From: Alectryocaccobium sp964389285
Lineage (GTDB): Bacteria > Bacillota > Clostridia > Lachnospirales > Lachnospiraceae
DNA: 64,000 nt
Direction: 5' to 3'
Assembly: GCA_964389285.1 (NCBI GenBank)
Contig: CAYMCZ010000006.1
Location: 1-64,000 of the forward strand
Below are positions 44,027 through 53,167 of the stretch, one piece after another. The notes beneath the pieces are model-generated. The model was not told the DNA's origin, ran no database searches, and saw only the letters and a program-made list of their open reading frames with translations. The translations under genes and the position numbers were made by a program. How positions within the stretch are numbered: the first letter of the stretch is position 1; each line of letters opens with the position of its first letter.

Positions 44027-44443
44027 TCAGTGACCCCTGTGTTTCTCCTTGCGTTTTTGCTGTTTCAACTCGAACTGCCGCTGCTTTTCGGCCTCCTTTT
44101 GCTCACGGCTTATCAGCCTGCGTTCGGTCTTCATTGCCTCGCGCTGCATCTGCAGCGCCTGCTGAGACTTCGTACCGATCCCGACGTTTTGAAGCTGTTT
44201 TGAAGCATTGCGCTGCCGCCGTTTTGGATTGTCTGCCGTCTGCCTGGCTTCGATCTCCACAGCCGGACTGAACTTCAGCTCACAATAGTGCTTCAGAATA
44301 AAGTCCCGTACCTCGTAGTCTTTCGGCTCTGCGCCAAAAGTTATCTTACTTACTGACAGTTCCCCTTCCGACACCCGTTCAAATACGCCTACCCAGAACG
44401 GTTCTTCAAAGAATACCGTGAGCCTGCCGCTCGTTTTGTCCAT
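44027..44443 (-). CDS. yjdF: YjdF family protein
   Basis: A 138-residue protein of the YjdF (DUF2992) family. LTVFFEEPFWVGVFERV near the start and ITFGAEPKDYEVRDFIL are the family marks; the second half is a basic Gln/Lys/Arg-rich helix (residues 95-135). In several Firmicutes yjdF is controlled by a riboswitch for aza-aromatic compounds and may relate to detoxification; the biochemical role is unknown. ATG 44443 follows AAAGGAGGGAGTGTT; the frame opens at 44485. It is the only gene of its transcript. Confidence 0.88.
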   Translation of the reverse strand: MDKTSGRLTVFFEEPFWVGVFERVSEGELSVSKITFGAEPKDYEVRDFILKHYCELKFSPAVEIEARQTADNPKRRQRNASKQLQNVGIGTKSQQALQMQREAMKTERRLISREQKEAEKQRQFELKQQKRKEKHRGH

Positions 44444-44454
44444 AACACTCCCTC

Positions 44455-44598
44455 CTTTAATGCGTAATGAACAAAGAAAGGACAACCCGGAGGGGCAGGT
44501 TACTTACCTCGCCATACCGACGAGACGGCCGGGCTACCTACCGGCTCTGGCACATTTTCATGAATGTACGTTGCGTTTTTATCTTTGTCATTTTTACA
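44455..44598 (-). ncRNA. structured leader, probable yjdF riboswitch
   Basis: The transcript from the promoter at 44605-44632 would carry a leader of about 155 bases. Read on the minus strand it holds GCCGG..CCGGC, CTCG..CGAG and GGTAAGTAACC hairpins, then GCCCCTCCGGGTTGTCC, close to the Shine-Dalgarno GGAGGG. The location before yjdF and the compact multi-helix core fit the yjdF riboswitch, which binds aza-aromatic ligands. I identify it mainly by context and could not check it against a covariance model. Confidence 0.65.
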
Positions 44599-44604
44599 AA
44601 AAGC

Positions 44605-44632
44605 ATTATACCAGTTTTCTTTGTCATGGCAA
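44605..44632 (-). promoter_or_regulatory. promoter of yjdF
   Basis: On the minus strand, TTGCCA (44632-44627), a 16-base spacer and TATAAT (44610-44605) with an extended TGG before it. Transcription should begin near 44598. Confidence 0.8.
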
Positions 44633-44684
44633 ATGAGCACAAACAAAAAAGAGCGGGTGTTTTTCGGGCCTTTCGGGTTCCTTT

Positions 44685-44993
44685 TTATTCATCTATCCGT
44701 TTTATGATCTTTGCCGGAACCCCGCCGACGATGGTATCCGCCGGAACATCTTTCGTGACTACGGCTCCGGCAGCGACCACTGTGTTGTTTCCCAACCGAG
44801 CCAAACAGCTCGTGGTTCGCCGCTTCCTTGCCTTCTGTGTCCGTCACTTCAATCGCATTCAGCTTCTGACAGCCCTTCACCGCGCGGAGCTTCAGCGCGT
44901 CTATCTCCGGATTGGTCAGAACTTTCTGCTAAAGCTCCTCGTTTTTCTTCCCGCGGAATTCTTGCCAGCTAACCGAATTTTTTACCGGTGTCT
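44685..44993 (-). pseudogene. gene remnants, including the C-terminus of a hexapeptide acetyltransferase
   Basis: On the minus strand, from about 44795 to the stop at 44685-44687, the frame reads NTVVAAGAVVTKDVPADTI then VGGVPAKIIKRIDE, the standard end of a left-handed beta-helix acetyltransferase (maltose/galactoside type). The rest of that gene is absent. Upstream, another frame reads NPEIDALKLRAVKGCQKLNA with EGKEAANHELFGS, which I do not recognise, and a stop interrupts the sequence before it. These look like debris from at least two genes joined by deletion. Confidence 0.65.
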
Positions 44994-46307
44994 TTAATAC
45001 TGATCAATATTCCAGCCAAGGTACAACGGCACGCTTACGGTAATCGTCCCTTCGCATACATTTTCTGCAATGTTTTTTTCTGATAGCTTAAATCCTCTCC
45101 CGGGTGAATAGCTTTTACAGAACTGTTTATAGCTTTTGGCCTGTGTATTGTCTGCCGACTTCACTTCGACAGGAACGATCTTTCCCTCTGACTCATAAAT
45201 AAAATCCACTTCTGCAGAATTTCCTGATCGCCAGAAATACAGTTCCTTCCCCGTGGCTCTTAATTCATTTAAAACGTAGTTTTCCGCAAAAGCTCCCTTG
45301 TATCTCCTGTAAAGATCCGATTCATTCATGATCGTCTGTACAGTGACTCCGGATCTTGCACGGAGCAAGCCTATGTCGGACATATAAACTTTGAAATAGG
45401 TCTTGTCGGCAAACCCGGACAAGGGTACTTCCGGCTTTTCTACGAGTTCGGTCCTGATAATAAGCCCTGCATCTGCAAGCCATTGAAGCGCATCTTCAAG
45501 TTCCGCGGATCTCTTTCCTTTTTTTACGTGGGAGAACACAAACTTATTGTTCTCTTTCGCCAGCTGAACAGGTACAGAATCCCAGATCCATCTGATCTTC
45601 GGAACATCGCCTGCCGGCGCATGCTTAGAAAAATCATCAGCATAGTCGTTCAATATTTCTTCCTGAACTTCTTCCACTTCCTCCGCATTATGGGTTTCTA
45701 TCCAGGTCTTTACGGCTTCCGGCATGCCGCCGACAATATAGTATTCTTTCAGCAGCTTCTGCATTGGAACTGCGTATAAATCGGGGATCGGCCTGTCAAC
45801 CGGCCACTCATTAAATACTTCAATCAGATCTGTCCTGTCATTTGCTATAACAAACTCCTTAAAGCTCATAGGATAAAGCTGCAGCCGGTTCACCTTGCCG
45901 ACAGGAAACGGAATGTTCTGCCTTTTAAGCGCAACGCCAAGGAGAGATCCCGCGCAGACCAGATGAAGATCTCTCATATTTTCACAGAAATATTTCAGTG
46001 CCGTTATTGCCCTGGGACACTCCTGAATCTCATCAAAAAACAACAGCGTTTCCCCGGCCGTTATCTTTGTCCTGAAATGCCGTTCCAACTCTGTAACGAT
46101 TCTTTGTACATCAAAGTCGTAATCAAAAACAGCTGCCAGATTATCTGCGCTTTCAAAATTTACATAGACATAGCTTTCAAAACATTCCCTGGCAAACTCT
46201 TCCACTATATAAGTTTTTCCACACTGACGAACACCGGTAAGTAATAACGGCTTTCTGCGCACTTTCTCCTTCCAGTTTTTCAGGTCTTTTAATATCTCTC
46301 TGTACAT
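44994..46307 (-). CDS. AAA family ATPase with DUF4143 domain
   Basis: A 437-residue protein of a common family found in strain-variable regions. The N-terminal AAA_14 domain has Walker A TGVRQCGKTYIVEEF near residue 23 and Walker B LLFFDEIQECPRA near 86, followed by CAGSLLGVAL. The C-terminal DUF4143 has AFAENYVLNELRATGKELYFWRS and VDFIYESEGKIVPVEVKSA, a restriction-endonuclease-like strand pattern whose D..E.K residues are kept. The role is unsettled; a nucleic-acid function has been proposed from the fold. GGAGGGGTT precedes ATG 46307. It lies downstream of the defence operon, between remnants. Confidence 0.88.
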   Translation of the reverse strand: MYREILKDLKNWKEKVRRKPLLLTGVRQCGKTYIVEEFARECFESYVYVNFESADNLAAVFDYDFDVQRIVTELERHFRTKITAGETLLFFDEIQECPRAITALKYFCENMRDLHLVCAGSLLGVALKRQNIPFPVGKVNRLQLYPMSFKEFVIANDRTDLIEVFNEWPVDRPIPDLYAVPMQKLLKEYYIVGGMPEAVKTWIETHNAEEVEEVQEEILNDYADDFSKHAPAGDVPKIRWIWDSVPVQLAKENNKFVFSHVKKGKRSAELEDALQWLADAGLIIRTELVEKPEVPLSGFADKTYFKVYMSDIGLLRARSGVTVQTIMNESDLYRRYKGAFAENYVLNELRATGKELYFWRSGNSAEVDFIYESEGKIVPVEVKSADNTQAKSYKQFCKSYSPGRGFKLSEKNIAENVCEGTITVSVPLYLGWNIDQY

Positions 46308-46385
46308 AACCCCTCCATCAGTCCTGTCGATTTCGAAGTTATTATAACAAATGTCGTGCCGTTTATGCAATGTTTATCGCAAAAG

Positions 46386-46580
46386 TCATATGACTTTTGC
46401 AAAAAACAATTCCTTGATTTCTTCATTCAAATAGTTTCTGTCATCAAACCTGTTCAACCTGTTCAGCTCATTCATGTCCTTGATCGTCACCGGCGGAAGC
46501 GGACGATTATGATTTACAAAGGTAAGCCTGTCGCTATACCAATAGATGCCGATATACTGCTGTCGACTGTATTCCTTATT
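46386..46580 (-). pseudogene. remnant resembling the C-terminal part of an AlbA/RecG-like ATP-binding protein
   Basis: Immediately after the Res stop an open stretch of 64 codons without an ATG start reads NKEYSRQQYIGIYWYSDRL, then RPLPPVTIKDMNELNR and DDRNYLNEEIKELF. The pattern DRL..N..PLPPxT...RN resembles the ATP-binding C-terminal region of AlbA_2/Schlafen-type, RecG-related proteins. Start and body are missing. It may be a decayed ninth gene of the operon. Confidence 0.5.
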
Positions 46581-49500
46581 TCATAACCTTCTCCATCAGC
46601 GACTTATAGCTGTCTACAACATCATAAACAACATTGCCGTTTGAGATAGCCTTAAAATGTTCTCTTGCACAGTGAATCTTGGGTTCCTCAATCAACCTAA
46701 GCTGCATGGAATTCATAGATCCCTTCGTTTCTGCAACAAAGTAAATATGCTTCACGCTGCCTTCATAGAATGCAATTGCCCAGTCCGGATTATAGTGACC
46801 AACCGGAGTTGAAATATAAAACCCATCCGGCAGCTTCACGTAAACAGCAACATCTGTATTGGTATCAAGATCCGTAGCAAAATCGCGCTCGTTTGATGAA
46901 TCATAAACGATATGATCATACAGGTGTTTCTTTGCCTTCATTGCATTCACATCCAGCTTACCCTTAATGGTAGGATCAGTGAAGATATCAGTTCCATATT
47001 GTTCATCAAGAACATCGTATGTAATATGCTCAACGATTGCCGTAGCTTTCTGATCGTTGATCAACTGGGCAGCTTTTGTGATGAATTCCTCCGGATTATC
47101 CTTGAACTGGTCGAATACAATCGGCTGAATTCCCTGAAGGATAGCACTAATCGCCTTACGTGTTAATCCTGTTTCATCTACCAGCTTTCCGATAAGGTCA
47201 TATTTCACATTAGAATTGGCAGCAACTCTAACGGCATAGCTTCCGGATTCTTCCTTCACAAACGAGGCACCGGCTATCAGGTCTTCTTTTGACTTGATAG
47301 TGTCCATTGCACCGGTCTCGACTTTGAAATAAATCTTTGCAACACGAAGCTTGGAATTCAGCGAAGCAATCGACTTTTTAATCAGCTCATCTGTATCGAA
47401 ATCAACAACATAAACGGACTTAGCGTTAATCTTCGACCATAATGCCTTGAACTCTTTACTGTTAAGCTTTTCATCATCCACCTGCAGTTCCACGTTGTTA
47501 CTGCGAGCATTCTCCGGCTGCATAGCCTTACTATCATAAATAGAATCAATAATGCCTATTACATCCGAAGAGAAATCCTTTGCTTCATCAGCAATCTTGA
47601 TCTCTCCGTTTGCCTTATCTTCATAGTATTTATCTGTAAGCTCGCCAATCTTATTGATATAACCATTTACAATCAGGTCAAAGTGAATGGCAGATGCAAC
47701 GTCCCTTGTGATGACAAACTCATTGCCCTTATCATCCTTAACAATATGATCGACGAAGAGCTCCTGGGTAACCTTCTTAGGTCTGTCAGCAACAGCCTCT
47801 GCCATTTCAGTCTGCAAGCCTTTCGCAAAGGAATCGTAGCTTTCACTAGCGATAACGGTAAGTACATTCACATTATGAACGTCGTTGCCCAGAGCATTAA
47901 CATCCATACGCTCACCGTTCTGATTGACGCAAAGACGAAGTCCACGACCTACTTCCTGGCGCTTACGGACATCGCTGCTGCTCTGCTTCAGTGTGCAAAT
48001 CTGGAAAACATTAGGATTATCCCAGCCTTCACGAAGAGCGGAATGTGAGAAGATGAAACGTACCGGGGACTTCTTCGGATCGCGATCAAGAAGCAGTTCT
48101 TTATTCTTCATGATCAACTCGTATGCGCTGACATCATCCGAAGTCGTTTCTTTTCTTCCTACCTTGGAGTTGATCATCTTACCCTTGCCGTCCACAGAAA
48201 AGTATCCGGCATGCGTCTTGCTGGCAGGAATAGACTGCAGATACTTGATATAATCATCTTCTCCCAGAGAAAGCTGCATGTTGTTCAGAATATCCTCATA
48301 CTCTTCCTCAAACATGACTGCATACTTTCCGTTGACCGGCTGGTTTGCTGCATCATATTCGCGGTAGTTCGCCACTTCATCAATGAAGAACAGCGACAGC
48401 ACCTTGATTCCCTTATAGAACAGCTGACGCTCACGCTGCAGATGCGACAGGATTGTTTCTCGAATCTGGATCCTGCGAAGCTGATCCTCATCGACCGCAC
48501 CGACAACATCTCCGGCATATATCTTGATGCCGTTAATAAACTCCACAGAATCATCACGGCCATCTATGCGGCTTACCACAAAGCCATTCTTATACTCTTC
48601 CAGGCCATTGGAATAATCATATAAGTTATCACCCTCCGTAACGATCCTGCTCTTTTTCTTCGGAGCTCCGCTTGCCATCTTCACTTCAAATTGAAGCGTA
48701 GCAGTCGGATTGCCCTTCGACAGGTTGATGCTTTCAAGATACAGGTAACTGTCTGTTGCAGTACTTCCGGTCTCCGTAATACCCTTAACAGCGATCTTTT
48801 TTACCAGCCTCTTGTTGTATGCCTCCATTGCATCCAAACGATAGACCATGTTATAGATGCTATCGCTCTTATGCGTGGCCGAATAACGCAGCGTAATCAT
48901 CGGATTAAACTGCTTCAAGTTTTCTTTTGTCTGCTTTCCTTCTACTGACTGAGGTTCATCAATGATCAGGATCGGATTGGTCTTCGCAATGATATCAATC
49001 GGTCTGCGTGACCGGAACTCATCCAGCTTCATGTATATTCTTCTGGCATCTTTTCCCTTAGCATTAAAAGCCTGGGAATTGATGATCATTACATTGATGG
49101 AGCTGTCCGATGCAAAACGATCGATTTCAGTCAGCTGAGTGGAATTGTAAATGAAGAATCGAATCTTCTTTCCATACTCTTCTGCAAAATGCTCCTGTGT
49201 CATTTCAAATGACTTGTATACGCCCTCACGGATAGCAATGCTCGGAACAACGATGATGAACTTGCTCCATCCATATGCTCTGTTAAGCTCATACATAGTC
49301 TTTATGTAAGTATATGTTTTTCCAACGCCGGTCTCCATTTCGATAGTAAGGTTGAATCCCTCGCTACGTCCTTCCAGCTTCTTTGACGGCGCAATCTGAT
49401 TTGCTCTCTGTATCTTCTGCAGATGCTCCAAAATCAACTGATCATTCAGCTCGGGGACAATTTTTTGATTGCTCCATCCTGTAAAATCTGTTTCATCGGT

Positions 49501-49635
49501 AAGGTTTTGCTGAATATATCCGGATCCTCTATCCATCATATAAGTCGGAGTCAAGAATGGTTGTCCTGCAAAAACATCTACTACGGCTTTAGCAGCATCT
49601 GCTTGGAATTTCTGATGTTTATACTGTAGTTTCAT
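46576..49635 (-). CDS. res: type III restriction enzyme, Res subunit
   Basis: A 1,019-residue helicase-nuclease. Walker A METGVGKTYTY is at residues 100-110, the DEAD-like box IIDEPQS near 225, the second RecA domain with FSHSALREGWDNPNVFQ and VGRGLRL near 550-590, and a C-terminal PD-(D/E)XK nuclease NPDW..AETKGS at about 949-970. Length and order match type III Res, which with Mod translocates along DNA from unmethylated sites and cuts. The start overlaps the HEPN-like gene by 17 bp. Res is the last intact gene of the operon. No broken motif is seen, so it should be active. Confidence 0.93.
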   Translation of the reverse strand: MKLQYKHQKFQADAAKAVVDVFAGQPFLTPTYMMDRGSGYIQQNLTDETDFTGWSNQKIVPELNDQLILEHLQKIQRANQIAPSKKLEGRSEGFNLTIEMETGVGKTYTYIKTMYELNRAYGWSKFIIVVPSIAIREGVYKSFEMTQEHFAEEYGKKIRFFIYNSTQLTEIDRFASDSSINVMIINSQAFNAKGKDARRIYMKLDEFRSRRPIDIIAKTNPILIIDEPQSVEGKQTKENLKQFNPMITLRYSATHKSDSIYNMVYRLDAMEAYNKRLVKKIAVKGITETGSTATDSYLYLESINLSKGNPTATLQFEVKMASGAPKKKSRIVTEGDNLYDYSNGLEEYKNGFVVSRIDGRDDSVEFINGIKIYAGDVVGAVDEDQLRRIQIRETILSHLQRERQLFYKGIKVLSLFFIDEVANYREYDAANQPVNGKYAVMFEEEYEDILNNMQLSLGEDDYIKYLQSIPASKTHAGYFSVDGKGKMINSKVGRKETTSDDVSAYELIMKNKELLLDRDPKKSPVRFIFSHSALREGWDNPNVFQICTLKQSSSDVRKRQEVGRGLRLCVNQNGERMDVNALGNDVHNVNVLTVIASESYDSFAKGLQTEMAEAVADRPKKVTQELFVDHIVKDDKGNEFVITRDVASAIHFDLIVNGYINKIGELTDKYYEDKANGEIKIADEAKDFSSDVIGIIDSIYDSKAMQPENARSNNVELQVDDEKLNSKEFKALWSKINAKSVYVVDFDTDELIKKSIASLNSKLRVAKIYFKVETGAMDTIKSKEDLIAGASFVKEESGSYAVRVAANSNVKYDLIGKLVDETGLTRKAISAILQGIQPIVFDQFKDNPEEFITKAAQLINDQKATAIVEHITYDVLDEQYGTDIFTDPTIKGKLDVNAMKAKKHLYDHIVYDSSNERDFATDLDTNTDVAVYVKLPDGFYISTPVGHYNPDWAIAFYEGSVKHIYFVAETKGSMNSMQLRLIEEPKIHCAREHFKAISNGNVVYDVVDSYKSLMEKVMK

Positions 49636-50332
49636 CGTTTCTCACCTTCTCTAAAGCACTTTTAAACACTTCACCTTCATTACAAAACAGAATACGAAAA
49701 ATCCCCATCAAAGTCATATCGTCACTTCTAAGAACATCTTCTGGCTGTACGCCATCAGGCAATTCAATTGCGCAAGCAGGCATATCTAGTTGCTGAAAAC
49801 GCCAGTTGTTGACTCTATCGTTGAATTTCAGTAGATCGGCAATCATATGGGCATCGTTCGTTGACAAGCCTTCTCCTAACACCTTGAAAAGCTCATGAAC
49901 AACTGTGTTTCGCCTGTTTCGAATGTCGAAAACCCTTTTAATATCAGTTTCCGAAAAAACATCGTACTTTTGCAACCAATTTAAAGCTCCCCTTAATCGT
50001 TTACCATCCTGATTGTTCTCTTTATTTTCTTTTGAAGCATAAATCGCATCTTCATAATTCTTTTTGTTCTTTTGCGCCTGGCGCAATTGTAGGGAGTAAG
50101 GAATGAACGGATCTTCTTCCTTCATTTCTATTTTGTTCTTTAACTTCTTTATGTAGTCATCATCTATATCTGAGTAAAGCACTCCATCCAACACACATGG
50201 TGTTGAAAAGAATTCTTTGACCGTATTGATTACTACGTCTTCAAAGTGTTCGTATAGAAGAATAAAGTATGCTGCTCCTTTAATATTGGGAACTAGTACT
50301 GCTTCATCAAAGAAATTGTCAATCGTAGTCAT
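49619..50332 (-). CDS. HEPN-like protein between mod and res
   Basis: A 237-residue, mostly helical protein. RNTVVH at residues 141-146, within DIRNRRNTVVHELFK, matches the RX4-6H core of HEPN ribonuclease domains with the usual polar residue after Arg. A long helical stretch precedes it (residues 15-45 and 80-125). No other family is recognised. It begins 2 bp after mod and overlaps res, so it is translated together with them, an odd place for an extra gene in a mod-res pair. It could be an RNA-cutting effector, a regulator of the restriction complex, or a structural HEPN domain without activity. Confidence 0.6.
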   Translation of the reverse strand: MTTIDNFFDEAVLVPNIKGAAYFILLYEHFEDVVINTVKEFFSTPCVLDGVLYSDIDDDYIKKLKNKIEMKEEDPFIPYSLQLRQAQKNKKNYEDAIYASKENKENNQDGKRLRGALNWLQKYDVFSETDIKRVFDIRNRRNTVVHELFKVLGEGLSTNDAHMIADLLKFNDRVNNWRFQQLDMPACAIELPDGVQPEDVLRSDDMTLMGIFRILFCNEGEVFKSALEKVRNDETTV

Positions 50333-50333
50333 T

Positions 50334-52280
50334 TCATATTACCTTTATCCTTGTGTCCGGTGCCAGCATTTTGAAGATTTCGCCAACGTTGATTTTTGCA
50401 GGACTGCTATTAAAACTACTGTCACGGAACACAGCACGAAGCGGCTGTCTACGCGCAATCTCTTTGATTACAGTATCAGGAATGTTTTCATTGAAGCAAG
50501 CGATTAGATCTCCGTAGTTATAGGTGTGAACCGTGCATCCTTCAATCTTCTCAGATTTGTATGGCATGGATAAAGGAAGGCCCCATTCCAGCAGGCATCC
50601 AAAAAGCAGATCTAAATCTGTTCGATCTGATTTGATATTAGATTCTAGCAATGGCAATATACTCTGATGATATTCATCTGCGGAATAAAACACATTGTTC
50701 ATATTGCTGGAATCTAGTTTGAAAACGCGGAAGCCAGTATCTACTTCCTGATTAGTCAATGGGTTTTCTTCTTTTACTTTGATTCCTGCACGACGAATAC
50801 GTTCTTTCCCAACTTGGCATATATCCTTATATCCTGCTTTATACGCCTCGCTCTTCTCTTCTGTTTCTTCGGGAATCTGTACCATTATGAATTTACGATG
50901 TCCGTCATCTTCAAGATTTAATTGCATTGTCGCGTGTGCTGTCGTTGATGAACCTGAAAAGAAATCAAGTACAACTGAATCCTTATCTGTACATAATTGC
51001 ACAAACGTTTTAATCATTTCTATCGATTTGGGATAATCAAATACATTTGCTCCAAACATTTGTTCTAGATTTCGTTTTTCAACAGATGTATCAACAAAAA
51101 CAAAATTATCAAAGACCGATTCATCTCCATCGGTAATATATGATTTTGCTCTTGGCGGAGTAGAATCATCTCCGTACCAAATCATATTCTTTTTTTGTAG
51201 TTCAAGAAGTTCTTGCTTACTTTTGCCCCAGCCCCTATTTGGTATTAAACATTCTTTTCCCGTTGATGGATTGATAATCGTGAAATCTTTTGGTCCGTTT
51301 GCACGAGAAAGATCTTTATCGGTAAATACACCAAATTCATCGACCTTATTCCATCTACTCAAGTGCGCATATTTAGGACGCGCATACATTGCCCTAATCT
51401 CTTCATTTATTTCATCAATATTCAAGCCTTGCCCTTTAAGCTTTAAAAACATATTATTCACATCAGAGACACCTTTTTTGCTTGCTCGCCAAGTAGCCCC
51501 TGATGCATTCAGAGCTTGCAGGTTTTTCGCATAAATAAGAACATACTCAGTAGAAACGCCAATATATCTGCTTTGATTTTTCATAGAATTGTTTTTATGA
51601 ATAATATGGGCCATAAAGTTGCTCTCGCCAAAAGTTTCATCTCCAATCTTTCGAAGATTATCCATTTCATTATCATCTATAGAAATAAAGATGACGCCTT
51701 CGTCAGATAATAGATTTCTTGCGAGCAGCAAACGCGAATAAATCATTGAGCACCAATCCGAATGGAACCGTCCGTTTGAATCTGTGTTTCTAATCAGTCT
51801 ATTTCCGACATCATCATGCTCTCCGCTCTCCATTTCCCATTCTTCTCTCGAAACACGGAAATCATCTGCATAGACAAAATCATTTCCCGTGTTATACGGT
51901 GGATCAATGTAAATCATCTTAATCTTTCCAAGATAACTTTCCTGAAGCAGCTTCAACGCTTCCAGATTATCGCCTTCGATATAAAGGTTCTCCGTAGTGT
52001 CCCAATTCACGCTCTCTTCAGGACAGGGGCGCAAGGTTTTGCGGATGGGCTTGTTGGCCTCCACAATAGCAGCCTTCTTACCTACCCAAGTAAACTCGTA
52101 TGCTTCGTCACCTTCCACCACATCTCCAGACAACATCTGACGAAGCAGGTCAAAGTTAATGGCCTTCTTTAGATTTCCGTTCTCGTCAGCAGTCTCCGTG
52201 ATACAGTTCGGGAACAGTGCACCGATTCTCTCCACATTCGCCACCGTTAAGTCCTGCGTTTCCATTCTCATTTTCTCCAT
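50334..52280 (-). CDS. mod: type III DNA-methyltransferase, Mod subunit
   Basis: A 648-residue adenine methyltransferase of the beta class: motif IV DPPYNTGNDF at 126-135 comes before motif I DFFSGSSTTAHA near 440, the order known for type III Mod. Between them lies the variable target-recognition region. Mod recognises the site and protects it by N6-adenine methylation; with Res it forms the restriction complex. The start overlaps the stop of the preceding gene by one base (TAATG) with GGAGG upstream. Its own N-terminal ENLYIEGDNLEALKLL stretch is typical. Confidence 0.94.
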   Translation of the reverse strand: MEKMRMETQDLTVANVERIGALFPNCITETADENGNLKKAINFDLLRQMLSGDVVEGDEAYEFTWVGKKAAIVEANKPIRKTLRPCPEESVNWDTTENLYIEGDNLEALKLLQESYLGKIKMIYIDPPYNTGNDFVYADDFRVSREEWEMESGEHDDVGNRLIRNTDSNGRFHSDWCSMIYSRLLLARNLLSDEGVIFISIDDNEMDNLRKIGDETFGESNFMAHIIHKNNSMKNQSRYIGVSTEYVLIYAKNLQALNASGATWRASKKGVSDVNNMFLKLKGQGLNIDEINEEIRAMYARPKYAHLSRWNKVDEFGVFTDKDLSRANGPKDFTIINPSTGKECLIPNRGWGKSKQELLELQKKNMIWYGDDSTPPRAKSYITDGDESVFDNFVFVDTSVEKRNLEQMFGANVFDYPKSIEMIKTFVQLCTDKDSVVLDFFSGSSTTAHATMQLNLEDDGHRKFIMVQIPEETEEKSEAYKAGYKDICQVGKERIRRAGIKVKEENPLTNQEVDTGFRVFKLDSSNMNNVFYSADEYHQSILPLLESNIKSDRTDLDLLFGCLLEWGLPLSMPYKSEKIEGCTVHTYNYGDLIACFNENIPDTVIKEIARRQPLRAVFRDSSFNSSPAKINVGEIFKMLAPDTRIKVI

Positions 52281-53167
52281 TACTGTGTTCCTCCTTGTAA
52301 TGCCTTCCGATACTCTCCAATTTGGTAAATAGCTGCCCTAAGCACTTGCAAACATATAAGAGCCGTCTGCTTGTCTGGAGAAAAGTGGGAAGCCATCTGG
52401 GAATATGGATGTATATAATTTCTGAAGTCACGCACCACATGACTGAATTTCTTTACGTCCTGTTTCAAAAAGCCTATTTCAGAAGCTGCATCAATAAAGT
52501 TATTCAGCGTCCATTCTGGAAATCTCCGCACAGATCCTGCTTCATTTTTTGGTGCAGACTGTGTTTGATTAAAGAGCCGTGGATATGCGGATGCGATTCC
52601 AAGCAAAATGCCTTCTAAGATGCTTCCAATCATGATCACTGAAGATAATGGAGCATCGTTTTTCACGCAAGACTCAGCTTCTTTAAGTCTCAATGTAACA
52701 ATATCATTAACGCCAGGATCAAGCCCTAATTGCGTTACATCAACGCTAAATGATTGCCTTAGAAAAGCATCTTCAGATGTTTCATCAACAACTTTGGGCC
52801 TTTCTACTATAACTCTGTCTCGCCTTTTGAATGTTATAATATCGTTGTCGCGGATTAGCACCCATCTATCAAAAGCCAGATATTGATTAAAATCTGTTAT
52901 CATAGCATCTAACTGATCTATTCTTCCGATGTATTCCACAACGGCAAAAGCCTTTTTGATGCATTTGTCGAGTTCTGGGGTTCCATTGATTGCCTTTAAT
53001 TTCTCATCGGTATAGAACCACCTTGATGGGAAGCCTTGGCCATACTGATCATGAAACCCAAGATCATTGAAAAAATCAACAAGCTTAGGTCCACTTCTAT
53101 AATCAGGTGTACCATCACCATTAATTATCTCTCTTAGCTTTTCAAGGGTTTTAGCACTTAACTGCAT
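52280..53167 (-). CDS. defence-operon protein with HEPN-like C-terminal region
   Basis: A 295-residue cytoplasmic protein. The N-terminal part (residues 5-60) includes DYRSGPKLVDFFNDLGF, GQGFPSRWFYTDEKL and NGTPELDKCIKK, a stretch I associate with proteins of defence islands. The C-terminal half is helical and contains VVRDFRNYIHPYSQM near residue 245, an R..H pattern of the HEPN kind. No enzyme motif beyond that. It overlaps the TIR gene by 10 bp at its start and mod by one base at its end. An abortive-infection or sensing role is likely from context only. Confidence 0.6.
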   Translation of the reverse strand: MQLSAKTLEKLREIINGDGTPDYRSGPKLVDFFNDLGFHDQYGQGFPSRWFYTDEKLKAINGTPELDKCIKKAFAVVEYIGRIDQLDAMITDFNQYLAFDRWVLIRDNDIITFKRRDRVIVERPKVVDETSEDAFLRQSFSVDVTQLGLDPGVNDIVTLRLKEAESCVKNDAPLSSVIMIGSILEGILLGIASAYPRLFNQTQSAPKNEAGSVRRFPEWTLNNFIDAASEIGFLKQDVKKFSHVVRDFRNYIHPYSQMASHFSPDKQTALICLQVLRAAIYQIGEYRKALQGGTQ

